A DNA stretch of 64,000 nt from Persicaria tinctoria (lineage: Eukaryota > Streptophyta > Magnoliopsida > Caryophyllales > Polygonaceae): contig JBANSL010000013.1 of the NCBI GenBank assembly GCA_037127255.1, forward strand, positions 68,282,188 to 68,346,187, in the 5' to 3' direction. Below are positions 20,063-31,287 of the stretch, piece after piece. The notes below the pieces were generated by a model. The model made no database searches and was not told the origin of the DNA. It saw only the letters and a list, made by a program, of their open reading frames with translations. The translations under genes were made by a program, and so were the position numbers. Position 1 is the first letter of the stretch; every line of letters starts with the position of its first letter.

Positions 20063-22551
20063 ATGACGTCAAACAAACCAGACGCCTCCTGCATGCTTGC
20101 CACAATCGAGGACTTGAAGGCTTCAAGGAGGGAGATACAATCTCAGCATTCAACTCTCGGACTTCTTATTTCCACTCTCGATGCAAGAATTTCAACTCTC
20201 GAGTCGCAGCTTAGAGAGTATGTTGGGAGAGATGGTAAGGTAATGTCGGGAGTGAAGAGCGAAATCGCTCAACTACACAAGGCTACGCTTGCTGATGGAG
20301 TCGCCCGCGTCAATCTGAAGGTTACGGGCATGGTACCTTCTCCTCCTCCTCCTCTCTTCCTAGGGTTTTGTTCAATTTCGTTATTTGATACGATTCCGTG
20401 TGTCATTTGAGTTGAAAGAATCAAATTTTACAAGTATCGTTTGGAAATCGATAGGGGGATTGACTATTGAGAGTGTTTGGTTAGGTTTCGGAATCAAAGT
20501 TTAGGGCTTTCAGTTTTCTGCTTTCTCTGTCAAGAACAACAAAAGGGAGATGGGAGGCTCCATCTTTCTTTCTTTCTTTCTTAGATGGCGATTGTTATAT
20601 TTGGATGGTTCAAACCCGAATTGAGATCCCAATATCAGAAATTCAGAACCTGATTCCCACCTGGTACTGGGAACCATGGTTATGGAAATGAATAATTTCA
20701 ACTAAACACAACTGATATCTCAAACCCCATTCCCCATCCCTGCATCTCTCCCTACTAAATGGCATCCGAGTGGTTTAGTTTTGTCTTGGATAATTATGTG
20801 GATTTTAGCTTGTTGCATTGGGGTGGGATTGGGATGTAGTTTTTGTTTAAAATCGTGTTTGCGGAATGATTAGGGTCTTGCAATGCTCTTTGTATTATGA
20901 TTAGGGATTTCTGGACAAGCTTATAGATTTTGTTGGGATGCACTTCACCCCAGAAGTTCTGGGGTTATCGCTTTATGGGCAAAGATTAAGAAGAGAGATA
21001 AGTATTGACAGATTGACATAACTTGGTAATTTTACCTTTCCCGTAAGGATTTCAAATCTTAAGCATGTTTCACTTTCACAAGTTCAGAGTTCAGACTTGA
21101 CAGTTGCATTACTGGATCAATATAGCGACGAAAGGGTATATACAGTGAAGGAAACTTTTAATGTTAAAATAACTATAAGCACTCTTGAGCTGTATACATT
21201 TATTTTTTTATTTTATTTTGACAAGTGTATGTATTTTTTTTCCATATATGTGTTTGGAACAATATTGCCACGAATGTTTGAGGGATCAGCTCTTTTCCAT
21301 CACAGGTCAACTTGTTGTCTGATTCCTTCACTTCATTGCACTTTGCTTAGCAATAAGCATCATCAGGAATTGTTAGCTCTTTTTACTTTAATATTTTCTT
21401 GTTAAACCTAAGGTTCCTTCACTTCTTTAGTGCTCTTAATATTCCTTTATATATACCTTAGCTCGCGGCTAGTTCACATCCTTTTTCAAGGACATCCCAA
21501 GCATTATGATCATAAATTGAAACGATTGAATTAGTGATAGGCCATCAATTATATGTAAGAAATCTGATGCAATGTTGTTATCTACTTGGTTGTTCTCACT
21601 TCTCATCATGACTTTCATTTAGTTGAAAAAAATCTTGATTGACATCATTTTCCCTAACTAAAATTTTGCTTGTTTACCAAATGATATGCATACTCTCACA
21701 AATATACATTTTCTTATGAATGAAGTTTTGTTTAAATTATAAAGTAAATCCTCTTCAATAGTTCCTGAATTTTCTTTGAATTCGAATCATCCGGGATGGT
21801 GTAGTCGGAAAGGACTGTTGGTCGTACCCAAAGGTTGCTGGTTCGAACCCCGGACGACCGCTCTCTATTTACCAAAATTAAGAATCCTCCGGGTTCTTTG
21901 TAATCAAGAGCCAAATGTACATCCGTCCTTTTGTGAACATTAAAGTTTTTGGATTTCTCTATGTTTGTGGATCTAGAACTTCTTCCTAGTTTGACCTAAA
22001 AGTTTGAAATGCCAAATATATATAAATCAAAGCGATTAAAACCTAATCGGCTAGTTACAAAAACAAAAAGAGATCAAACTAGAGATGATGCAGTAAAATA
22101 CAAAAACAACATGACTAACACAAGAGTGGCAGTGGAATTTGGAAAATTCAAAATGGACTGACATAGATTTTTATCCTTGTTTGGTAGGATGGTCAGACAG
22201 TTTCCTTCCGCATGAAGAGAGAAACCCGGATGGAGAAACTCATGGATGCCTGGTGTGACCGCCTGCACTTGCCACATATTAATGCTGCTGCATTCTTTTT
22301 CAAAGGACGCCAATTTAGAGCTGATCAGACTCCTGAACAGGTGAAAGTGAATACTCGTTGTCCCTCTAAATTTGTAGCTACTTCCTATCTTTTGAATTTG
22401 TGTGTGACAATTTGAGAATAACACAGCCCTCAAACTGTGTTTCTCACATCACCTGTCGGTGTTGCAGTTGGAGATGCAAGATGGTGATGAAATATATGCG
22501 CTGCTGCGTCTAAGTGGAGGTAGTTGTACTGGTACGGTGTTATGTGTGTAG
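20063..22551 (+). CDS. SUMO-like protein with N-terminal coiled-coil extension (copy C)
   Basis: Three exons, 20,063-20,332, 22,188-22,340 and 22,468-22,551, all joined in phase 0 at GT-AG sites, give 168 residues. Residues 1-80 are not SUMO: a Leu-rich, heptad-like stretch (LGLLISTLDARISTLESQL) suggests a coiled coil. From about 84 the SUMO fold begins (VNLKVTG, then DGQTVSFRMKRET, MEKLMDAWCDRL, AAFFFKGRQFR, DQTPEQ) and ends EMQDGDEIYALL. Gly158-Gly159 are followed by nine residues, which is the layout of a SUMO precursor cut by a ULP protease before conjugation to lysines. Exon boundaries at QTPEQ|LEM fit the SUMO fold. A Stowaway MITE ends 44 bases upstream, and a TATATATAT box lies before it at 19,730. 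The first intron (1.86 kb) holds a small tRNA-like insertion. Standard SUMO is about 100 residues, so the extension is unusual. Intact in sequence; expression unknown. Confidence 0.75.
21796..21881 (+). mobile_element. tRNA-like (SINE-like) insertion in intron 1 of copy C
   Basis: Contains an A-box-like TGGTGTAGTCGG and a B-box GGTTCGAACCC at tRNA-like spacing. It is flanked by GAATCATCCGGG (21,784-21,795) and GAATCCTCCGGG (21,882-21,893), a 12-bp near-perfect direct repeat. Copies A and B lack it at the same place. The cloverleaf pairs poorly, so it is a retroposed tRNA relic or short SINE rather than a working tRNA. Confidence 0.6.
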
Positions 22552-22559
22552 ACGCATAC

Positions 22560-22735
22560 GCATATAATAGTTAGATCTACCTCTTTTTTTCGGAAGCCAT
22601 ACAGACAAGGCCGACTAGAGAACCGCCCAGTTACGATAGCTTTAGATTCATTAGCTCAAGTCTTTTTCATTACTTGTACGTAAACTACATAGTTTTTCAT
22701 TGATAATGAACTAAATCCGCTTCATCGGTCTGGCA
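22560..22735 (+). other. 3' flank shared by SUMO-like copies
   Basis: Same order of phrases as downstream of copies A, B and D: TAGATCTACCTC, CGGAAGCCAT, TAGAGAACCGCCCAGTTACG, CTCAAGTCTTTTTCATTACTT, GATAATGAACTAAAT. It is probably 3' UTR. Confidence 0.7.
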
Positions 22736-22736
22736 T

Positions 22737-22862
22737 TTGTCCTCGCTCAAGGAAGCCTTGTTGTACCGCTAGGGGTTGATCACCAAGTACCACCTCCTCA
22801 GTGGCATCTCTCTGTCGATGATATGAATCTCCATGAACATACATCATCCTACCTTCACCCTT
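22737..22862 (-). pseudogene. Truncated 3' end of the small acidic gene, co-duplicated
   Basis: On the complement it matches the end of the 13,875-14,434 gene: TTGTCCTCGCTCAAGGAAGC, GATCACCAAGTACCACCTCC and AGTGGCATCT correspond to 13,879-13,975. Indels break the frame, and the 5' part is absent. Confidence 0.65.
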
Positions 22863-23380
22863 CAAATTCAATTCAATAAACCGATGATATGAATCTCCAA
22901 CACCCTAAAGCATCGTGGAAGATTATGAACTTTAAGAGCGATTACCGAAAGAGAGTCTATGTATGCCTTCTTTCAGTTAATATTTTGAACGAAAGAGATG
23001 CTTCCCTGATCGATTTGGGAGTCCTATTATATGTACTACTCTTGTGGTTCATTTTGATAAAGTTTACCACAAAAGCTGGGAGGTTGCTGAAGTGATGATC
23101 ATAGCAGTCAAGCTGCTTTGCGGATGGACGATAAGGATTCCGACAAGGAAAAGCTCAGTGAACACATAGTTGTAGAAATACCAATTCATATGAGACCCCA
23201 AAAAAAACCCATCTCTCTGTAGAATCAAACGTCTGCTACTCTCCTAGTTATTCCTCATCATCTAAGTGCGAGTTCATGCGCTTGCAACCGAAACTAGTTC
23301 ATATTCATAAGAAAGCCTATGATGATCATAAATGAAAATTTCAAGGGCAGGATAAGCCACACTTCTCCAGTACTGCCTTC
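22863..23380. other. Intergenic, no gene seen
   Basis: A 68-codon frame at 22,889 has a hydrophobic end but no recognisable family, and nothing supports its expression. Confidence 0.4.
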
Positions 23381-23528
23381 ACTTCGTCATTCCAACATCT
23401 TACGCTTTCTCTGGTAAACAAAAAAAGGGGGGTTTCGCTGGTCAGATATTGTTGAAAACCTTATGAACAAACCCGTATTTTTATGGTCAGTGAATGATAA
23501 GATAAAAGCAGTGCTTACATTATTATGC

Positions 23529-23759
23529 TCATTCCTTAGCAGTCGACAGAGGAGTAGGTTTAGCTTCGTCCTCCTCAGCGTTTTTGTAACGGCGATTAAA
23601 TTTCTCAATGTTACCCAAGCTTTGAGCCATCTGACGCCTTGCTCTAAAATGGTAAACTTTGCCCTCTCTGTGAATCTTGGACATCATAACATTGATCAAC
23701 CTGCCACTCTGGGTGACATATGATATCCACTGCATCTGAGGGTGCAATCCTTTCTTCAT
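23529..23759 (-). CDS. bL31-like ribosomal protein, probably mitochondrial
   Basis: Intact 76-residue single coding exon beginning MKKGLHPQMQWISYVTQSGR, with GKVYHFRARRQMAQS in the middle and an acidic, Lys-rich tail. This is the pattern of the plant bL31-family protein of the organellar (mitochondrial) large ribosomal subunit, with no long presequence. The ATG lies 3 bases after a good acceptor (TTTGTAG|GAG at 23,763), so the 5' UTR is split. A donor at CTT|GTAAGT near 24,372 on the minus strand would make a leader exon at about 24,373-24,420 and a 0.6-kb leader intron. The gene is on the minus strand, separate from the SUMO-like cluster, and has no damage. It would act in mitochondrial translation. 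Confidence 0.85.
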   Translation of the reverse strand: MKKGLHPQMQWISYVTQSGRLINVMMSKIHREGKVYHFRARRQMAQSLGNIEKFNRRYKNAEEDEAKPTPLSTAKE

Positions 23760-23763
23760 CTCC

Positions 23764-24420
23764 TACAAACGGGAAGCGACAGATATACAAAGGATTAAGA
23801 AGATTACACCCAACTCATGGCCATGGCCATGGCCAAGGCCAAACCAAGAGAACAATGAGAAATGCAAAAATCAAAGAATAAGAACAAATGTGAGTTTGCA
23901 AACACCATGAGGGCACAAAGAGAGTCATGCTGCACAATTTATTTTAGTGCATCAGTCAACCAATCTAACATCCAAGGATTTAAAGTGAAACAATCGCCAG
24001 CATTTTTATTTTAATGCTTAAAGTCCTCCTCACAGACCAAATATCAAACAGTTGGTGTGCATACCAGCAATCAGCTAAGAAGCAACAAAAAGGGAAAAGA
24101 AATCAAAAGGGAAGCATGGAGAGGGTGTACTATGAATCTCAGAAGGGGGCAGAAAGCAGAGAATTGATCGAATTACACGGCAAGGATTTATCGATTCCAA
24201 TTAGATATACATTTTGAAGAAAAACTGAGTGTCCCGTGGAAATTGAAGAGAAAAAGAAGGAAGGAAAAGCAAATTGAGTAATACAGAGAAGAAGAGGAGA
24301 AGATGAATTGAACTATTGAAGGGGTAAGATGTAAGCAGATGGCAGAAAGAGAGGGAGGGAATGGAACTTACAAGGAAGAGGGTAACGTCTTCTTGCAACG
24401 CTTAGTGCCTGGTTTTTGAT
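23764..24420 (-). other. Leader intron and 5' UTR exon of the bL31-like gene (inferred)
   Basis: The acceptor before the ATG and a GTAAGT donor near 24,372 suggest a spliced leader. The rest is non-coding, with a small palindrome GGCCATGGCCATGGCC at 23,820. Confidence 0.5.
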
Positions 24421-24521
24421 CTGACCGAAATCGTGAAATTTATCAATTAAATGGTTTATAAATTTGAATTCTACAATTATGGTCTAAATCTATGTCCTAA
24501 TTAAGATGATAAAATAATAAA

Positions 24522-25770
24522 GGCGAAAATGCATAAAACCACCCACTATTTATTGTTGTTTGCAAATAACCACCTCTTAATAAAAAATTGTCAAATAACC
24601 ATTCACTATTCATTGTTTTTTGCAAATAACGACCTCTTATTAAAAAATTATCAAATAATCACACATTAAATATAGGTTGTTTGCAACTAACCACCCATAC
24701 CCATTTTCTTGTTAAACCTCACTTAATTTAATATGAAAAAACAATTATACCCGAAAATCCGAAAAATTTCTGAGTAATCTGGGTTTCGACCTGGTAACCC
24801 GATTGACTCGGTAATTTTGACCCGATTGACCCGGTTGATTTATAATTATATATGATTAATTTTTTTTATGGAGATTCCAATTTATTACATTTTATAATTA
24901 CAATCACTTGATCTTTCATTTTCAAAGCAATTTTTATATTTATTTATATTCTTTAATACTCCGCCCGATCGATAGTATTTGATTTTTTATTTTTCAACAC
25001 TTTTTTTTAAGAAGATAAAAGTTCTAAAAAATATTAAAATAATTCTATGCTTATTACTAATTACATGAAATTATTTTTAAAAAACAATATTTAAAAATTT
25101 GATATTTTATATATTATTACATTTTATTAAAAATTATGTGAAATAATAAAAATCAAATGTTTTATTAAAATGTAATAATATATAAATTTAAAAATTTAAA
25201 AAAAAATTATTTAAAATTTTGATATTTATATATTATTACATTTTATTAAAAATTATGAGAAATAATAAAAATAAAATATTTTAGATAAGATATAGTATAT
25301 AATTACAAGCACTAGAATTTATGAACAGCGTCTTTAATTGTAGAATTTTAAAATTATCCAAAATTATCAAATCGTGATTTTTTTTATTTAAAAAAGAAAA
25401 AATTGACCAACCCAAAATGACCCGAAACTCGGTCAAACCCGGGTTTGAGACAACCTGGATGTACCCGGAACCCGTTTTACTCGGGACCCGAAGTTACCTA
25501 ACCCGAATGACCCATTTGACATGTCTAATTGTAATACCTGAACAATCAAGCAACAAAGATAAGTATAATTGTCTTTTTACTAAAAATGAAACATTAAAGA
25601 ATAGGGGTATAATTGTCTTTTTATATTAAATTAAGTGAGGTTTAACAAGAAAAGGAGTATGGGTGGTTAGTTGCAAACAACTTATATTTAATGGGTGGTT
25701 ATTTAACAATAATAAGGGGTGGTTATTTGCAAACAACAATGAATAGTGGGTGGTTTTATGCATTTTTGCC
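24522..25770. mobile_element. Mutator-like MITE with long terminal inverted repeats
   Basis: Left end GGCGAAAATGCATAAAACC, right end its complement (one mismatch); pairing continues for roughly 200 bases through CACCTC, TTGCAACTAACCACCCAT and CCTCACTTAATTTAATAT. An exact 9-bp duplication AATAATAAA flanks it (24,513-24,521 and 25,771-25,779), the size made by Mutator-like transposases. No transposase; interior is AT-rich with GACCCG phrases. Confidence 0.9.
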
Positions 25771-26279
25771 AATAATAAAATATGGTATTAGTGTATATTA
25801 GAGCTGACAAAATCTGACCCGACCCGACTCACCCAAACCCGAACCAGACCGGGACCCGAAAATCTAGAGTCATTCATAACCCGAACCCGAGACCGAGCCC
25901 GACCCGAACCTAACCCGACCCGAAACAGACCCGAACACAGATAAACCCGACCCGACCCAAGACCGACCCGACATTGAACCCAACCCGACTCTCAACCCGA
26001 CCCGACCCGAATTGAAATGGTTATTTAACATTAACATTTTAATACTTGAATGTTGAGTGCTTTTTATTTTATTTTAACACAAGTTTATGATTATACTTTA
26101 ACATATAAAACACCAATTATTTTTGTTAATTGTTATCATATGAATAAAAATCCAAGTAAAATCAATAGATAAGCAGATAAGTCAATAAGTCAAGTAAGTC
26201 AACTGTCATACATCAAATCAAAACATCGATACATATTACGAGTCAGAAATGCTAAAAGTTCATTAATCGTTGCAGATGA

Positions 26280-26490
26280 TATAGGGTGCAACCCAACAAC
26301 ATATCCCTCATAGTTAAAATAAAATTTCATTTCCCTCTCTCATAGGTTAAATAAAACTTCATTTCCCTCCCTTATATGTTAAATGAAATAAAATTTCCCT
26401 CCCTTATATGTTAGATAAAATTTTATTTCCCTCCCATATAATTTCCCTCCCCTTATATGTTAAATAAAATTTCATTTTCCTCCCATATAA
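26280..26490. repeat. Short tandem repeat, TTCATTTCCCTCCC type
   Basis: AAATAAAATTTCATTTCCCT(C) / CTTATATGTTA units repeat about five times inside the hAT-like element. Confidence 0.8.
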
Positions 26491-28880
26491 TTATAATCAT
26501 AATGCCATATGTTAATCATTATTGTATATTTGTACAATCTATATATAACTTTAAGAGAGAAGACTTTGCTGAGGTGTCTTACTCTCCTTTAATTTAGCTA
26601 ATTTAATAAATTAATATTCATTTATAATTTCATCTCCTAGGTTTCCATTGCCTCTGGCCCTCTAGCAATTGTTGCATCTCCCCCGCCTCTCGGGTTCCCA
26701 CATACCGCCTCTCCTCCGAATCCATCTCCTACCTTCCCTTCCTCCCTTCCTAAGTTCCATCTTCCACGTCAGCCTAGGGTTCCCCAACTTCTTGCTTCCA
26801 AAGGCCGAACATCTCCTGGTTTCTCAGTTTTCTAGCACCTGATGCTTTTGATTTCATCCTCACACCGCCTCCCCCCGATTCTTCTACCGATTCTCAATTG
26901 ATTCATCATGTAGAAGAAAAGCTCCTCCTTCGCATCCCGCTGCTCTCAATTGCTTCATCCTGTGGAAGAAATCGATCCTTCTCCGCCTCCCGCTACTCTA
27001 AGTTGCTTAATTATGTAGAAGAAATTGCTCCTCATCCGAGATTCCAAGCAGGTACAGTTTTGCATCCAATTGAATATTTTTGGTTCCTCTTTTGGATTAT
27101 CGACATTCTGAATTCGTTTTCGGGTTTTGCCTCCAATTGAATAATTAGGGGTTTCCTTTTCATTCATTGATGTCTATTATTGCATCAACAAACCCATTGA
27201 AAACAGTGTTGATGATTGATTAGGGGTTTCCTTCAATTGAAGAGGTAGGCGAGAGGTACAAGAAGGTCTACGACTGACGATGGGGAGACTTCTCTAGGTG
27301 TGGGCTATGGAGATTCAGAGGGGATCGAAAGACGAACAGATGCGAGGTTCCGCCAAAACTCGAACTCTTTACAGCCTTGCAATTTAGGATTTCGATTTGC
27401 TTTTTTTAGGGCTTTAGTTTCATATTTTGTTTTCATGCTTTCTCCAAGTGTTGAGGTTTTTTTATTTTTTTCGAGAAGCATAACTTAATTTTGTGGTGGA
27501 TTGAGAGATTGGATTTAGGGATTTAGGGTTTAGTTTGTCAGAGCTGAGATACTGAGAGATTTAGGGATTTTGCTTTTGATGTTGTCAATTATTTTTCCAT
27601 CAGATTTAGAAAAGATTATTGAAGAATTGGTGATATTTTGCTTAATGGACTAGACATTCAGAAGTTTTTTTTAGGGTTTTTCCTTCCATAGGGTTCTGTC
27701 AATTGTAAGAAATATTTTTTGTAACCCATCTTTTGATTCATTGATGTCTTATTGCATTGTTTTATGTATTTCATTGCATGTAATGTGCCAGTTGTATGAA
27801 GTCCATGTACGATAATGGGTTATGTTGCTCAGTTTGTATGTTTTCCTTCAAAAGTATGCTCCTAATTTCATTGACTATCTTCAGATATTACGAGAAGATT
27901 TGATCTTCAATTTCATTTCAGCTTCTATGAAGTCCAAGTTTAGATGTTTTCCCTCAATTTCATTTTTGCTTTCATCTAATTTATTATTTTGCTTATATTA
28001 TATCCCATTCTGATTATGATGTTTTTACCTTCATATTCTGTTTTTTGCTCAATTATGGGCAAGAATATGATATTTTAGGTATTAAAAGAATCTGATATTT
28101 TTTTTAATCTTTCACATATCCTATCATATATCATCTCAAATCGTTTTTTTCTACAAAAACAATTTACCTAAAATATGATATTCTTTTCAAGTTTATCCTA
28201 ATACATATCTTCATGCCCGATTTCCTCTTATCCCAAATCCTATTTCTCAATATCCCATTTACCTAAAATCTCAGATTTTTTTGAAACCCTAATCTTTTTT
28301 TTATTCGTTCAGATTTTTTGAGATTTGGGATCTCAGAAGTGAAGATATGCAAATATTTTTCAATTTTTTATCCCATATCCTATCATATCACCTGATCCCA
28401 AATCATATTTTTCTCCATTACAATTACCTAAAATCTCAGATTCTTTCCAAATCCTTTTTTTTTCTTATTCGTTCAGATTTTCATATCACATATCTTCGGA
28501 TCTGATTTCGGGTTATTCTCTTGCCCCTACGCCATTATATTTACTTACCACCTCTCTCCATGTCCTCACACATCAACCACAAAGAACATCTTAATTCTTT
28601 TATGCAATGACATGTTCCATTGTTAAGTTCACGAGTCTTAATTGACCAATGCTATACAATCAAGGTGTTTATAGCTAGGGTGTTTTCCAATTCTCAATTT
28701 CTTGGGAGCAAAATTAGACCACCATTGTAGTTTATTCTTAGTGACAAAATGGTATGCACAACTAACTTCCGTAGTCTTTTATGTTTCATTCTTTTTTGCT
28801 TCTTTTTTTCTTCTTCTGGTGGTCTTCCTATTTGGCCTATCATCTAACATTCATATTTGTTTAATTTCTGGGAAATGTAG

Positions 28881-29040
28881 GGTTGTCGAATTGAGACAAA
28901 TATCAAGTCGAATTTGATATGGAAAAGTGCTACTCAGGTGAGGGATTCAAACTCACCAAATACACGGCTGGATTCAAGTTCGCCAATCATACGAAGAAAA
29001 TCATCATCACTGATGAAACCATCATCAATTATTCTGAAGA
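28881..29040 (+). pseudogene. Exon-like fragment in the Helitron, unassigned
   Basis: Preceded by a GAAATGTAG acceptor. One frame reads about 50 codons with FDMEKCYSGEGFKLTKYTAG, then reaches GAAT|GTAAGT at 29,041; another frame reaches CAG|GTGAGG at 28,938. I cannot say which frame was used or the family. Confidence 0.3.
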
Positions 29041-29603
29041 ATGTAAGTGACCAAGTTTTCACCATAGGTGATCCATTTATGCTAATTTATTGGAATAAAG
29101 ATGGGTATTTGAACTGTTTTTGATCTGGAAGTTTTTTATTGTCTGAGGTGTTTTTTGGGACTGTATTATTGATATTTTTGTGCATACTATAGTGCCATGC
29201 GCTTTGCAGCTATATGCAATGACAGCTCAAATGTTAGTGATCAGTCTTGGCTATCACTAATTAATATCTGTCTTGGTCATGAGATCTTATGGCTTAATAT
29301 GTTGTAGTCAGATGCCTGGATGCCAAAGGAGCTAACACCTAACATTTACCAATTATTCTGTTTTTTCAAGGTGATGCATTTAGTGGGTATGACCATTGCT
29401 TACCTAGGCAGATGGCTTAGTAGTATATCTAGGAAAGCAAATTTCAGCATTGTAGCTCTCTCAACTTACTTAAATGAGGTTTTTGTTTACATTGGAGTTT
29501 AACATTTGCAATTGGTTTCATGGTTGTTTTTTGTTCAATGATGGAAGCTTTTTATTTTTGTACGGATATTTGCTTTTATAGGTGCTTCCATCTATTCTTC
29601 TTA

Positions 29604-30439
29604 GGTCATGTTTATCAATGGATACTAGGGATACTAGGAATATTAATATTTTATTTTTCTCTTTCTGCCACATCATCCTAGTATCTCATTCTTTTTTTTT
29701 TCCATTTTATCAATAACATCACTAGTATCTCAAAACCAATCATTTTCTCCAATTCAATTTACAAATATACCCTCTTCAATAATTATTTCCATTATCGATT
29801 ATATTATTTTATTTATTTTTTATTGTTAAAATATTATTTAGATTAAATTAATATATACTCGAAAAAATTAAAATAATTTATTACATTATTTATTCTTACT
29901 ATTTAAAAATATTTTTTTAGTATTCTTTTATATAATTGTATTTAAAAAATTATTATTTTTAAATATGGTCAAACATATTCGAAATTGATGTCTATGTGTA
30001 GAGAAAAATGAATATAGAATTATACTCATTTTTAATTTTTAATTTTTTTACATTTTTAATACCGAAAATTATATTTTAAAGATGTAAAGCAAATCTGCCA
30101 AGGAATATTCTCTACCGTCAGATGTGCCAACTCGTGTCACCCATCCATGCTCCCCTCTGCAAGCGAATCTGTGGATGCCATGTGTCCAATAGCTATCAGA
30201 GTTGCATGGAGCAAAACAATGCGTTTTCACTCTAATCTCTCTAAAGTGACGTCGTTCCGTGTACTATCACCCGGGAAATAAATTTACCAAACAGTACACC
30301 CCTGACCCACTTCTTTTAATTTTCCTCAAGTATCGATGCTTAATTAGTACTGGCCAAGTATCGCAAACCCCCCTTTCTCCATTATTTTATTATAGTTATA
30401 ACTCCTAGTATCGATGGAAGTACACCGATAAACCTGCTC
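29604..30439. mobile_element. Tourist (PIF/Harbinger-like) MITE inside the Helitron
   Basis: Left end GGTCATGTTTATC, right end complementary to GAGCAGGTTTATC, both flanked by TTA (29,601-29,603 and 30,440-30,442). The subterminal GATACTAGG also occurs inverted at the right (CCTAGTATC, 30,405). 836 bp, no transposase. Confidence 0.75.
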
Positions 30440-30530
30440 TTAGTAGTAAAGGCAAAGCCACAACACATTTTTCTAGAAGTCCGATTTATACTTTTTATGC
30501 TTATTGGAAGCTTCATTCTTTGACATTCAG

Positions 30531-30776
30531 ATTCAGGAATCTGATATACTTGCAGCCAAGGTAAATCTCATTTCATTGATGAATTTAACTGATATCATAT
30601 AATTTATGAATTTATGAATTGAACACACTCTATTTGACAAACTGCAGTGGATGCGGTTTGAAGAGTATGCAGCTCAAGCCTTTGTTCAGAAACACGAGCT
30701 TCTCATGTACCTCACCAAGGTTCGTTCAGCGAAAATGGAAGGCAAATATAAGGGCTTTTATGTGGTGTTCATAGAG
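30531..30776 (+). pseudogene. Two joined exon-like pieces captured by the Helitron
   Basis: GCCAAG|GTAAAT at 30,560 and ACTGCAG|TGG at 30,647 are good splice sites. Read across them in phase 0 the frame gives QESDILAAK then WMRFEEYAAQAFVQKHELLM and YLTKVR, ending before a GAG|GTATGTG donor at 30,777. The open frame, codon-like composition and splice signals point to a piece of a host gene. I do not recognise the family. Flanks hold no more of it. Confidence 0.5.
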
Positions 30777-31287
30777 GTATGTGAGCTTCAGGCCAACAAG
30801 GGACTGCCTTTTTTTCCTTAGCAGTGACACCCCAATTGAGCAGTGATGTATATGAAGCTGGTGACGTATATAGGAATAGAGAAATATATGGTAGATAAAT
30901 ATAGGTGTTAAATTATTTCAACCAACAGTTTTAGTACAATATTCTTTGTGTTTATTTTGTTTTTTTGGTTAACTAGAATAATGTATAAGATAATCAAATG
31001 TAATTTGATATAGAATAATGTACCTTTGAAGGGGATTTTTTTAACATTATAGTAACTTATAACCTCCTTATTAGCTCTCCTTAAAATTGTTAGATGTCCT
31101 AATTCAATACTACCATTTTTTTTGGTGATTGTAGGGTTGTTAAAATTACTGTTAAAATATAATTCAATGTCATTTTCTTATACGTAGCGATTTCATGCCT
31201 TTTGTTATTTGATAATATAATTCACTATTTGTATTTTTTTTCATTATTTTTTAATCATCCTTATAATAGATATTTTTTCCCTCACAT

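Noticed and set aside
21796..21881. Functional tRNA gene
   Set aside because: Promoter boxes are present, but stems pair poorly and it is flanked by a target duplication; better explained as a retroposed relic.
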